From assembly GCA_044222195.1 (NCBI GenBank), contig JBGANS010000007.1:62001-126000 (forward strand): a stretch of DNA of 64,000 nt, in the 5' to 3' direction. The first letter of the stretch is position 1. The number at the start of each line of letters is the position of its first letter. A program made the position numbers and the translations under genes. Positions 24,105 to 32,378 of this stretch are shown here, piece by piece. The notes under the pieces were generated by a model. It saw only the letters and a list, made by a program, of their open reading frames with translations. It was not told the DNA's origin and searched no databases. The DNA is from JAHBXE01 sp044222195 (GTDB lineage: Bacteria; Planctomycetota; Phycisphaerae; Phycisphaerales; UBA1924).

Positions 24105-26387
24105 TTATCCGTCGGAGCGGATGTGGGAGGCCACTGTTCTTGCCATCGGTCCGAGGGCGGGGAGTGCTTTGAGGTTGGGGCTGGAACCCGAGTCGTGCAT
24201 CGGAATAGACCGGACGGACTGGCTGACCGTCCGCTTGAAGTCGTTTGCCTGGGCGCGGTTGAAGACGACGCCCATGATGTGGGCGCCGACGCTGCGGAGA
24301 GTCTCAATGGCACGGTTGGCCATCGAGCGCTGCTGGCCGCGCCCGAGAGCGAGAACGACTCCGTCGGCGATCCCGCAGACGAGCGTGGCCTCGATACTGC
24401 CGAGGATGGGGCCGGTGTCGATGACGATGACGTCGTAATCCTTGCGGGCCTGGTCGATCAGGCGACGCACGAGTTTGGGCGAGAGACGGCTGATTTCCTG
24501 CGCATCGTCGCGGCCGGCGGGGATGAGTGAGAGGCGGGGGAAGGCGGTGGGTCGTACGTGGCCTTCGAGCTGGCCGTCGTCGATGGCGGCGAGCACGCCG
24601 ACGTCGCTTCGGGCGCCCATGTTGGCGGTAAGGCCGCCGCCGATCATGTCAAAGTCGATGAGGAGGGTGTTGGAGCCAGAAGCGGCGAAGGAGAGGCCCA
24701 GAGACAGGCACAGGCTTGTTTTGCCGTCGCCGGAGGTGGCGCTGGTGACGGCGAAGACCTTGCGGTCGTGCTCGACGCCACCGATCTGGAGGAGCGTGCG
24801 GATCTGGTGGACGCAGTGGGCGGCGATGCCGGCCTGCTCGGGGTCGCTGGCGAGGTCGGGGAGGAAGGGGAGGATGCCGAGCAGGGGCACACGCGAGGCT
24901 CCCGCCTGAGTGTCGTCGGAATAGCGGTAACGGCGGTCCATCGCACCGAGAAGCATGACGCCGAAGACGGGGAAGGAACCGCCGAGAAGGAAGCCGAGCG
25001 CCGCGAGCTTCTTGCGGGTGTCGGAGTAGAGGGTGGCTTCTTCGCCTTCGCTGATGATTTCGACGCGGCCGATGGCGGTGGACGACGTCTGGTTTGAGTT
25101 TTCGAGATTCAGAAGGTTGAGGCGGTCTTCAACCTTGATCAGGTCCTTCCGCTTGGTCGTCTTCTCTGCTTCGATGGTGTCCACATCGCGGCGGGCGTTG
25201 CTGATGGCGACCGCCTGCTCCCGCAACTGATTCATGACGTTGCGGGCGTAGTCTCGCTTGGCTTTGAGGACTTCGATGGGTTCTGAGGTGAGGAGAACGG
25301 GACCGTCACCAATCCCGGCGGCGGGAAGTTTGTTGTTGTGGGCGTGCATCCACTCGTGGTACCGCTCTTCGATCTGCTGATCCAGAGCGCTGACGCGATC
25401 GTTGACCCGCAACATGGGGGGGCTGTCGGGCGCGTAGGACTTCTGGAGGCGGAGCTGGTCGGTGCGGGCGGCGTCGCGCTGCTGAACCAGGTCTGACATT
25501 CCCCGGTCCACCTTGGCGATTTCCCGGGCGCCTTCCTTCCAGTCCAGTACGCCAGGCTGTTCCGTGACGGGTTTATCCGGGACCGGTACAGGCTGAACCT
25601 TTGCCGCCGCCTCAACCTGGCCAATGTGGCGGTCGAGGGTGTTGAACTCTTCTTCGGCCTTCGAGAACTTGTCGAGGGCTTCCTTGTGCAGGGGCGCGAG
25701 TTCGGTCGTCAGGAACTTCTCGCCGATCGCCTTGAGCTTGCCGTCGAGCGTTCTGATTTCTTCCTCGTTCTTTTCTTTTTCGCGGCGCAGAGTCGCAATT
25801 ACCTGGTTGTTGGAGAGCACCAGGCGCGGGCCGAAGATCTCGCGGTACGAGTCGATGATCTGCTGCACGCCGACCTGCGCGGCGTCTTTTTCATTGTCGA
25901 CAAACCGGACCTTGATCCACTTGCGGCTGTTGCGGTCGACAAAGACGTTGAGCGAGTCACGGAACTTCTGCTTGGCCCGCATGTCGGTGCCGCGCCCGAA
26001 CTTCTGCCATTCCGCGCTGGACATGGCCCGGTCGAGGGTCTTCTGCTCCTCGATCGAGATGATCTGCTCTTGAACGTAGCTGTCGAAGTAGGCGATTTCG
26101 CGCTCGGGAGTGTTCTCGAGAACGATCTGCTTGATGGGCTCGATTCGGATCGCGCCGTTGCTCTGCCACTTGGGTGCGGTGGCAAAGTAGCCGCCGACGG
26201 CGCCGACGATCGAGCCGACGGCGGCCAGGGAAATGGCGAGCACGTAGCGGCCACGAAGCAGGCGGTGGAGCTTCAGAAGCAGTTGCGCCGGTGACTCGTC
26301 GGGCTGGCTGGCCTGGGAGCTTTGGGGCGCGAAGGGGTCAAACTCCGTGATCGCGGTCCCGTTGGTGTTGGTGCGAGGGCGACTCAC
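24105..26387 (-). CDS. Polysaccharide chain-length / BY-kinase-like protein (Wzz plus CapB-type ATPase)
   Basis: A 760-residue fusion. A Wzz-type part has two membrane helices (about 48-70 and about 470-488) enclosing a long coiled-coil periplasmic region. A CapB/Wzc-like ATPase domain follows, with Walker A SATSGDGKTS, Walker A-prime LLIDFDMIGGG and Walker B DVIVIDTGP. It likely controls polymer length and export. The C-terminal tail (about 60 residues after VVFNRAQ) has no tyrosine, whereas classical BY-kinases carry a Tyr cluster there. Autophosphorylation of the usual kind is therefore doubtful. It overlaps the EpsI gene by ATGA. Confidence 0.92.
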   Translation of the reverse strand: MSRPRTNTNGTAITEFDPFAPQSSQASQPDESPAQLLLKLHRLLRGRYVLAISLAAVGSIVGAVGGYFATAPKWQSNGAIRIEPIKQIVLENTPEREIAYFDSYVQEQIISIEEQKTLDRAMSSAEWQKFGRGTDMRAKQKFRDSLNVFVDRNSRKWIKVRFVDNEKDAAQVGVQQIIDSYREIFGPRLVLSNNQVIATLRREKEKNEEEIRTLDGKLKAIGEKFLTTELAPLHKEALDKFSKAEEEFNTLDRHIGQVEAAAKVQPVPVPDKPVTEQPGVLDWKEGAREIAKVDRGMSDLVQQRDAARTDQLRLQKSYAPDSPPMLRVNDRVSALDQQIEERYHEWMHAHNNKLPAAGIGDGPVLLTSEPIEVLKAKRDYARNVMNQLREQAVAISNARRDVDTIEAEKTTKRKDLIKVEDRLNLLNLENSNQTSSTAIGRVEIISEGEEATLYSDTRKKLAALGFLLGGSFPVFGVMLLGAMDRRYRYSDDTQAGASRVPLLGILPFLPDLASDPEQAGIAAHCVHQIRTLLQIGGVEHDRKVFAVTSATSGDGKTSLCLSLGLSFAASGSNTLLIDFDMIGGGLTANMGARSDVGVLAAIDDGQLEGHVRPTAFPRLSLIPAGRDDAQEISRLSPKLVRRLIDQARKDYDVIVIDTGPILGSIEATLVCGIADGVVLALGRGQQRSMANRAIETLRSVGAHIMGVVFNRAQANDFKRTVSQSVRSIPMHDSGSSPNLKALPALGPMARTVASHIRSDG

Positions 26388-27037
26388 GGGTGGCCTTCCT
26401 GGTTCTTGCGGACCTGCAGGGTATCGAGGATGGGTCCCAGGGGCTCAAGAAGTTCGGTGACGATCTGCATCTGGTTGAACTCGGGTGTTCCTCCATCGAG
26501 GATGACCTGGACCTGGGCCGCTCCGTAAGGGCGGGAGCGGCGGTCGCCGCTCGCCGACTGCACGTGCGCCATGTCTGTGGCGAATCCCGAAGGCAGGATG
26601 AAGAAGTTGTACACGATGCTCTGGCGGGCAACGCCCATTTCCGTCCGCTTGTACTCGTACACGACCGCGGGAATACGCCGCGGGCCGACCGTGAGTTCGA
26701 CGTCACGGCTGGAACCATCGGGGGTCCAGCCGCTGGCGGGGTAGCAGTTGGGCGGATAATGGCCGCTCATGTCGCGGCAATCGGTGCAATGGACAAGGAC
26801 GAGGTTTGCGGACCGGAGGGTTCGGGTGTTGTCATAGCGGCGGGCAAAGAGGGCGTTGGGGCGGAGAAGCCGCGCGGCGGGCTGGGGGACCTTGATTTCT
26901 GTGCCTTCCCACTCGCCGAAGCGGACGGGAATGGAACTGACGAGCGTGCGAATGGACTCGTGGAACGCCGTGGGGTTGTCGGTGACGGCCCAGGCCTGCA
27001 TCTGGATGAACATCGCGGTCGCCAGGAAGAACGACAC
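26384..27037 (-). CDS. EpsI-family exosortase-associated protein
   Basis: EpsI-family proteins accompany exosortases and are thought to act in polysaccharide export or processing at the membrane. The family hallmark around a Cys in an H-x(3)-x-C-Y-P-x-S-G-W context is present as HYPPNCYPASGW (93-104). A GTG at 27037 is the standard start candidate, but it cuts off SPRFLKLLPAL in front of the hydrophobic segment. A CTG at 27073, 6 nt after GAAAGG, would restore that positively charged flank. The gene follows the exosortase gene by 46 bp and overlaps the Wzz-like gene by 4 bp. Confidence 0.85.
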   Translation of the reverse strand: MSFFLATAMFIQMQAWAVTDNPTAFHESIRTLVSSIPVRFGEWEGTEIKVPQPAARLLRPNALFARRYDNTRTLRSANLVLVHCTDCRDMSGHYPPNCYPASGWTPDGSSRDVELTVGPRRIPAVVYEYKRTEMGVARQSIVYNFFILPSGFATDMAHVQSASGDRRSRPYGAAQVQVILDGGTPEFNQMQIVTELLEPLGPILDTLQVRKNQEGHP

Positions 27038-27070
27038 GAGCGCGGGCAGGAGTTTGAGGAAACGCGGGGA

Positions 27071-27085
27071 CAGGGTCGACCTTTC
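27071..27085 (-). promoter_or_regulatory. Shine-Dalgarno and possible CTG start of the EpsI-family gene
   Basis: On the minus strand GAAAGG (27085-27080) stands 6 nt before CTG (27073-27071), in frame with the EpsI protein. No ATG, GTG or TTG occurs in frame between it and the GTG at 27037. Confidence 0.4.
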
Positions 27086-27962
27086 AGTGGTACGCGAGGT
27101 TGAACTTGGCGACCGGGATCAGGGCCCAGCGAAGCGTGCGAACAATTCCGAGAAGCAGAAGGAACGCGATGGGAAGCATCAGCCATCCGCTGATGTCGTG
27201 AAACAGGTCGGCGACGGTATCGCTGGCATAGCCGTAGAGCCAGACCGTGGGCATGAGCCGAGCGATATTGCAACCAATGGCCGCAAGGGGGCTGGCGAGG
27301 AGCACGATGATGCGGACGGAGACGCGGAGCGGCAGGCTGAACGCGAAGGCGTAGGACACGAGGATCAGGGCGAAGACCATCCGCAGGCCGTTGCAGGCCT
27401 CCGCGACGGCGACGGCGACGTGGTTGATCGACAGCACGTTTCCGGATCGTTCCACGGCGACCCCAAGGGTTTCGAGCATTGCCTGGGTGCCTGCGGCGGT
27501 GGCGGTCTGCAGGGGATTGCTGATCTGCTGTCGGATGGATCCGGGGACGGGGATCAGGAACGCGAGAACGGCGAACGCGGGGAGAAAGCGGATGAGCACG
27601 TTCTTCCCGAGCACGGAAAGAGCACATCCGAGGACGACCGTGACGGCGCCGGCGTGCCAGGCGGACTGGATCCCCCGGTTGTACCCGTACGCGTAGAGCG
27701 CCCATCCGAGAGCGACGATGATCGGCCCGACAAACTGGCCGCGCGGAGCGCAATAGCGAATGCGAGCCTGGCGGACCCACGCCATCCACACGGCGACGAT
27801 GGGAACGAGGAAGATGTGGCTGGCCTCTTCATCGCGGGCGGCGAGAGTGAAAATGTCGAGCCAGGACGGCCAGGTCGCGATGACGCCGACAAGCGACATG
27901 GCGATGGCGCCGAACACGTGCCACGGCGTCCACCCGACGTTGATGAGGCGACGGAGGCTCAT
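27084..27962 (-). CDS. Exosortase
   Basis: An integral membrane transpeptidase expected to process exported proteins that carry a C-terminal sorting helix. The 292-residue protein has about eight hydrophobic segments. The catalytic triad candidates are Cys190 in VAEACNGLR, Arg235 in NIARLMPTV and His255 in FHDISGW, matching the exosortase family pattern. The gene overlaps its upstream neighbour by ATGA and is followed by the EpsI-family gene, a common pairing. No protein in the window shows an obvious PEP-CTERM-like tail, so its substrates are probably encoded elsewhere. Confidence 0.94.
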   Translation of the reverse strand: MSLRRLINVGWTPWHVFGAIAMSLVGVIATWPSWLDIFTLAARDEEASHIFLVPIVAVWMAWVRQARIRYCAPRGQFVGPIIVALGWALYAYGYNRGIQSAWHAGAVTVVLGCALSVLGKNVLIRFLPAFAVLAFLIPVPGSIRQQISNPLQTATAAGTQAMLETLGVAVERSGNVLSINHVAVAVAEACNGLRMVFALILVSYAFAFSLPLRVSVRIIVLLASPLAAIGCNIARLMPTVWLYGYASDTVADLFHDISGWLMLPIAFLLLLGIVRTLRWALIPVAKFNLAYH

Positions 27963-28954
27963 CGAACGGCCTCCCGTTGCTCCATCGCGGCATCGCGGGA
28001 GATCCCGAGGGCAGCATCAGCGACGGTGTCACCGGCATGGACGACGGCGGTCGGGCCGAGCACGGAACGGACCACAACGGCTCCACGCTCGACCTTGGCG
28101 CCGTTGAGAACCACCGAATCGTGGATGGTCGATGAGCGGTCGACCTGCGCCTCCGGCTCGATGATCGCGAATGTCGGGGACCAGTCTTCGCCGTAGGGGT
28201 CCATGTCGCGAGCAAGGCCCGCCCTGAGCCGTGCAACGGCGCGAAGCGCGGAGAGGTAACCGTCGAGAGAACGGATTGGCAGAGCCGTGGCCGCGTCGCG
28301 AATCACGGGCTGAACCTGGTGACCTGCGGCGCCGAGCTTGGGCAAAACCTGTTCCTTGAAGTCGAGGAACCCGACATCGCGGATCGAAGCCAGCACATCG
28401 CACCGAACCAGGAACAGGCCGCAAGGGGTTCCATCGCGGTGGCCCAGAAAGGAGACGCTTCCCCCGGCGCTGAACAGGTTGGCGGCGAGCGAGGGGAGGG
28501 GCTCGACGAGAACCTGCCCCGCGTTGGCGACAAGCAGGAGATCGTCGGCGGCATAGGAGATGGCCAAGTCCCTCAGCAGGCCCCCCGTGCCCCGAAACTC
28601 GCGCGCGTCGCGCTCGACCGTAAGGCTGATTCGCGGATCCGGCGGCGGAGCGACTGGTGCTCTCGCGGTCCTGTCGATCACGATTCGCACGGGGAGCCGG
28701 TCGACCGAAAGTGACTCGGCGAGAGAAGCGGCCTGGGTTTGCCATTGGGAGAGCACGGACTGACCAGGTTCGACAGGCAGATCGAGCAAGGAGCGATCGA
28801 TCGCCAGGCTGAGATCGCTCGGACGGACGCTACCGGCGAGCAGCACGACGGCCTTGAGATGCGTGCGCGGCGACGGGGACGCGATGCGTCCATTTCTCTG
28901 TGAATGATGTCCGTTCAACCCTGCGGTCATCCTCCACCCCGTCTTGCCGGACAA
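27959..28954 (-). CDS. Degenerate nucleotide-sugar transferase with hexapeptide-type C-terminus
   Basis: A 331-residue protein from a TTG at 28954 (preceded by CGGAG); an ATG at 28930 is the alternative. The N-terminal half resembles a nucleotidyltransferase of the KAVVLLAG...LLDLPV-x-GQSVL type, but the usual G-G-x-G-T-R-L loop is replaced by AGSVRPSDLSLAID. Catalysis is therefore doubtful. The C-terminus (about 265-325, IIEPEAQVDRSSTIHDSVVLNGAKV) is a hexapeptide-repeat left-handed helix. It sits directly before exosortase with a 4-bp overlap, so it is probably part of the same machine. Confidence 0.7.
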   Translation of the reverse strand: MSGKTGWRMTAGLNGHHSQRNGRIASPSPRTHLKAVVLLAGSVRPSDLSLAIDRSLLDLPVEPGQSVLSQWQTQAASLAESLSVDRLPVRIVIDRTARAPVAPPPDPRISLTVERDAREFRGTGGLLRDLAISYAADDLLLVANAGQVLVEPLPSLAANLFSAGGSVSFLGHRDGTPCGLFLVRCDVLASIRDVGFLDFKEQVLPKLGAAGHQVQPVIRDAATALPIRSLDGYLSALRAVARLRAGLARDMDPYGEDWSPTFAIIEPEAQVDRSSTIHDSVVLNGAKVERGAVVVRSVLGPTAVVHAGDTVADAALGISRDAAMEQREAVR

Positions 28955-29119
28955 AACCCGGCTCCGCCGTCAACGGAGGGTCCTTCCCCCCACCCCGCAA
29001 ACCCAGCCGCGGCCCTGCGGAACTCTTATCGGAGATCGTAGCAGGGTGTTCGCCGGGGCTGGCACGCATCAACCGGCGGCGGGAGGGGTTGCGCCGAAGG
29101 TGCGGGGCTTGACGGGTTC

Positions 29120-29911
29120 TCAGACCCGGTCGACTCGGCTTCGGAGCCCGCGCAAGGCCGACCCAATCAGAAGCCGAGCGGCAAATGGTAAGCCATCGAT
29201 GAGGTAACGACGCGCCAGCCGTCTGGGTTCCTGGACGAGTCGATGGAGCCACTCCAGGCCAAGTCGTTGCATCCAGGGCGGCGCCTTCTTGATCTCGCCC
29301 GCGACAAAGCTGAATGAAACGCCGACGCCGATCCACCAGGAACCAGGCGCTACATCACGAATCTTCTCGATCAGGCGCTCTCCCTTTGGGAAGCTCAGGG
29401 CGACGAACACGATGTCGGCGGGCTTGGCCGCGATCGCGGCGCGGGCGCTGGTCATTTCGGATTCGGATTTTTCAAATCCAAAGGGAGGGCAATGAGTCCC
29501 GGTGACCTGAAGCGTGGGGAATCGTTCCTTGAGCACGGCGGCGCATGCCTCGGCCGCGCCGGGGGCGCCGCCCATCAGGAAGATGGACTTGCCGGCTTTG
29601 GCCGCGGCTTCCGGGATGGACCAGATGATGTGTGAGCCGGAGACGCGCTCGGGGAGGGGAGTGCGCTGAAGGCGACTTGCCCAGATCAGCGGCATGCCAT
29701 CAGCGACGAGGATGTCGGCGCGGCGGAGGAGCTCGGCGATTTCTGGCTTGGTGCACCCTTGGCGGAGAATGTCGAGATTTGGGGTAATGATCCAACGGCC
29801 GGGACCCGTGACGACGAGGTCGACCAGCCCTCGCTCGGTGATGCTGAGCAACCGGAACCCGCGAAGGTCAACGTGCGTAGTGGCGGCGGGTTGGGCGGGT
29901 TGCTGAGTCAC
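29120..29911 (-). CDS. WecB/TagA/CpsF-family glycosyltransferase
   Basis: The GTG at 29911 gives 263 residues, the expected family size; the frame runs on upstream into gmd but that part is not this gene. The family motif TPNLDILRQ, then ADGMPLIWASRL and FLMGGAPGAAEACAAVL, FVALSFPKGE and GVGVSFSFVAGEIKKAPPWMQRLGLEWLHRL are all typical. These enzymes add an N-acetyl-mannosamine- or similar sugar to lipid-linked intermediates. The gene lies 58 bp after gmd and 165 bp before the next gene, so the operon may have an internal break here. Confidence 0.92.
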   Translation of the reverse strand: MTQQPAQPAATTHVDLRGFRLLSITERGLVDLVVTGPGRWIITPNLDILRQGCTKPEIAELLRRADILVADGMPLIWASRLQRTPLPERVSGSHIIWSIPEAAAKAGKSIFLMGGAPGAAEACAAVLKERFPTLQVTGTHCPPFGFEKSESEMTSARAAIAAKPADIVFVALSFPKGERLIEKIRDVAPGSWWIGVGVSFSFVAGEIKKAPPWMQRLGLEWLHRLVQEPRRLARRYLIDGLPFAARLLIGSALRGLRSRVDRV

Positions 29912-29969
29912 GGACGCTTGTCGACCTTCCTGGTCCTTCTGGCATGCACAAGGCGACGCGGAGCGTTGA

Positions 29970-31013
29970 CTACTTCGACTGAACTCCGAGGCGTTCGAGG
30001 TCGGCCTTGACCATGAGCTTGACGAGTTCGGCGAAGCGGACCTTGGGATTCCAGCCGAGCTTTGACTTCGCCTTTGAGGGATCGGCCATGGTCGCGTCGA
30101 TCTCAGCCGGGCGGTAATAGCGGGGATCGATCTGCACGAGCACCTTGCCGGACTGACTGTCGCGCCCGACTTCGTGCTCCGCCTTGCCTTCCCAGCGAAG
30201 TTCAAAGCCCGCGGCTTTCGCGGCGTGTTCGACAAACTCGCGGACGGAGTGTGACTCGCCTGTGGCAATGATGAAGTCGTCGGCCTTGTCCTGCTGGAGA
30301 ATCCGCCACATGAGTTCCACGTACTCCTTGGCGTAGCCCCAATCGCGACGCGAATCGAGATTGCCCAGACGCAGGACCTGATCGAGGCCGGCGCGGATGC
30401 GGGCGAAGCCAAGGGTGATCTTGCGGGTGACGAAGCTCTCGCCGCGGCGGGGGGATTCGTGGTTAAACAGGATGCCGTTGCTGGCATGGAGGCTGTATGA
30501 CTCGCGGTAGTTCACCACGGTCCAATAGGCGTACTGCTTGGCCGCGGCGTAGGGCGAACGCGGGCGGAAGGGAGTGGACTCGTTGGCGGGCTTGCCACCC
30601 GTGGAGCCAAAGAGCTCGGAGGACGACGCCTGGTAGAAGCGCGTCGTCGGTGAAATGTGCTTGATCGACTCCAGCAAGCGGAGGACGCCGAGAGCGTCCA
30701 CGAGGGCCGTGTACTCGGGCTCCTCAAAGGAAACGCCGACGTGGGATTGGCCGGCGAGGTTGTAGAGCTCGTCGGGCTTCACCTTGGCGATGATTCGGGA
30801 GATGCTGCTGGCGTCGGCGAGGTCGCCGTAGTGAAGATCGAAGGTCTGGCCTCGAGCCGAAGCCTGGGCGCGGGACTGCTCGATGCGTTCGCGGTTGAAC
30901 TGGGAGGTTCGGCGGACAAGGCCGTGGATGTGGTAGCCCTTGTCGAGAAGAAGCTCGACGAGGTAGGACCCGTCCTGGCCGGTGATTCCCGTGATGAGAG
31001 CGGTCTTGGGCAT
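29970..31013 (-). CDS. gmd: GDP-mannose 4,6-dehydratase
   Basis: Converts GDP-D-mannose to GDP-4-keto-6-deoxymannose, the precursor of GDP-fucose or GDP-rhamnose. The short-chain dehydrogenase hallmarks are intact: GITGQDG (9-15), the YxxxK pair Tyr155/Lys159 and SSSELFG. The RRGESFVTRKIT and GNLDSRRDWGYAKEYVE blocks are specific to Gmd. Its 347 residues are normal. No GDP-fucose synthase or rmd gene is next to it, so the final sugar cannot be told from this locus. Confidence 0.96.
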   Translation of the reverse strand: MPKTALITGITGQDGSYLVELLLDKGYHIHGLVRRTSQFNRERIEQSRAQASARGQTFDLHYGDLADASSISRIIAKVKPDELYNLAGQSHVGVSFEEPEYTALVDALGVLRLLESIKHISPTTRFYQASSSELFGSTGGKPANESTPFRPRSPYAAAKQYAYWTVVNYRESYSLHASNGILFNHESPRRGESFVTRKITLGFARIRAGLDQVLRLGNLDSRRDWGYAKEYVELMWRILQQDKADDFIIATGESHSVREFVEHAAKAAGFELRWEGKAEHEVGRDSQSGKVLVQIDPRYYRPAEIDATMADPSKAKSKLGWNPKVRFAELVKLMVKADLERLGVQSK

Positions 31014-31018
31014 GAGTT

Positions 31019-32332
31019 TCAGGCGCGGACGATTCGGGCCTTGGGGTTCGCGACCCGGGCCATCGCGTTGCGTGTATCGACTATCAGGCGGGCGTGCTCG
31101 CCGAGAAGAGCGTAGTCGATCGCGGTGTGGTTGGTCACGATAACGATGCAGTCGGCCGCGGCGATCGATTCCCGAGTGAGGGGAGTCGAGGCCAAGTCGT
31201 GCTGATACTTGCGCATTCTCGGGAACTTCGCGATGTGGGGGTCGTGGTAGCTGATCTTCGAGCCCATCGTTCCGAGCAGCGTGATGATCTCCGCGGCGGG
31301 CGATTCGCGGATGTCGTCAATGTCGGGTTTGTAGGCGAGGCCGATGATCAGGATGCTCGAGCCTTTGACGGTTCGGCCAGACTCGTCGAGCGCGTGGGTG
31401 ACCGCCTCAACCACTTGATGCGGCATCTTGCTGTTGATTTCGCCGGCGAGTTCGATGAAACGAGTGACGTGGCCGAACTCGCGGGCACGCCAGGTGAGGT
31501 AGAAGGGGTCGATGGGGATGCAGTGGCCGCCGAGGCCGGGCCCCGGGTAGAAAGGCTGGAAACCGAAGGGTTTGGTGGCCGCGGCGGCGATGACTTTCCA
31601 GATGTCGATGTTCATCGCGCCGAGGACGGGCTTGAGCTCGTTGACGAGGGCGATGTTGACGGCGCGATAGATGTTCTCGAGAAGCTTGGCGGATTCAGCA
31701 ATTTCAGCAGATTCGACGGGGATGACCTTCTCGATCGCGGCGGAGAGGAGAGCACAGGCGAGCTTCGTGGAAGGCTCATCGATGCCGCCGACGAGTCGGG
31801 GGATGGACTTGGTGTTGACGCCGGGGCGACCGGGGTCCTCGCGTTCGGGGCTGAACGCGAGGAAGTAATCGCGGCCGCAGGTCAGGCCTTTCTTGTCGAG
31901 GATTGGCTTGCAGACATCGCGTGTCGTTCCGGGATAGCTGGTCGAGGTCAGGATGATGAGTTGGTCCTTGCGAAGCGTCGCGGCGACCATCTGCGTGGAC
32001 TTCTCGACGAAGGAGAGGTCGGGTTCATGGTGCTCACCCAACGGTGTTGGAACGCAGAGAATGACGGCGTCGGCCGCGGCGAGGTCGGCGGGGGTTGATG
32101 TGGGTGTGAAGCGTTTGGACTGAGCGAGCGCGGCGATCCAGTCGGTGCCGAGATGTTTGAGATAGGCCTCGCCGGCGCGGAGCCTTTTGATCTTGGTGTC
32201 GTCGATGTCGTAACCGATGACAAAAAGGCCGGCATCGTGGAAGGCGCGGACCGTGGGTAGACCGACGTAGCCGAGGCCGACGACAGCGACGGTGGCCGAC
32301 TTGGAAGTGAACTTGTTGAGGAGGTCGCTCAT
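31019..32332 (-). CDS. UDP-HexNAc 6-dehydrogenase (WbpA/WecC/TviB-type)
   Basis: Oxidises C6 of a UDP-N-acetylhexosamine to give a uronic acid. The ATG at 32332 (MSDLLNKF) gives 437 residues. VAVVGLGYVGLP is the Rossmann loop, and GGHCIPIDP holds the catalytic Cys in the form found in the HexNAc subgroup rather than the UDP-glucose subgroup. NIYRAVNIALVNE is also typical. It lies 5 bp before gmd; together the two supply an acidic amino sugar and a 6-deoxysugar branch for the polymer. Confidence 0.92.
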   Translation of the reverse strand: MSDLLNKFTSKSATVAVVGLGYVGLPTVRAFHDAGLFVIGYDIDDTKIKRLRAGEAYLKHLGTDWIAALAQSKRFTPTSTPADLAAADAVILCVPTPLGEHHEPDLSFVEKSTQMVAATLRKDQLIILTSTSYPGTTRDVCKPILDKKGLTCGRDYFLAFSPEREDPGRPGVNTKSIPRLVGGIDEPSTKLACALLSAAIEKVIPVESAEIAESAKLLENIYRAVNIALVNELKPVLGAMNIDIWKVIAAAATKPFGFQPFYPGPGLGGHCIPIDPFYLTWRAREFGHVTRFIELAGEINSKMPHQVVEAVTHALDESGRTVKGSSILIIGLAYKPDIDDIRESPAAEIITLLGTMGSKISYHDPHIAKFPRMRKYQHDLASTPLTRESIAAADCIVIVTNHTAIDYALLGEHARLIVDTRNAMARVANPKARIVRA

Positions 32333-32347
32333 GTTGAGAGAGAAGCG

Positions 32348-32378
32348 GGCAACAGGCAATAGGCATCAGGCATAAGGC
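32348..32378. repeat. 7-bp tandem repeat at the end of a glycosyltransferase gene
   Basis: On the plus strand the unit is A-[AT]-N-[AC/other]-GGC: AACAGGC, AATAGGC, ATCAGGC, ATAAGGC after a partial GGC, with exact 7-bp spacing. The stop codon of the 32366-33310 gene lies inside it, and the next gene starts 16 bp downstream. Confidence 0.75.

Noticed and set aside
22650..24530. Long plus-strand frame opposite the sugar transferase and the Wzz-like gene
   Set aside because: Both minus-strand genes have intact catalytic motifs; this frame shows none.
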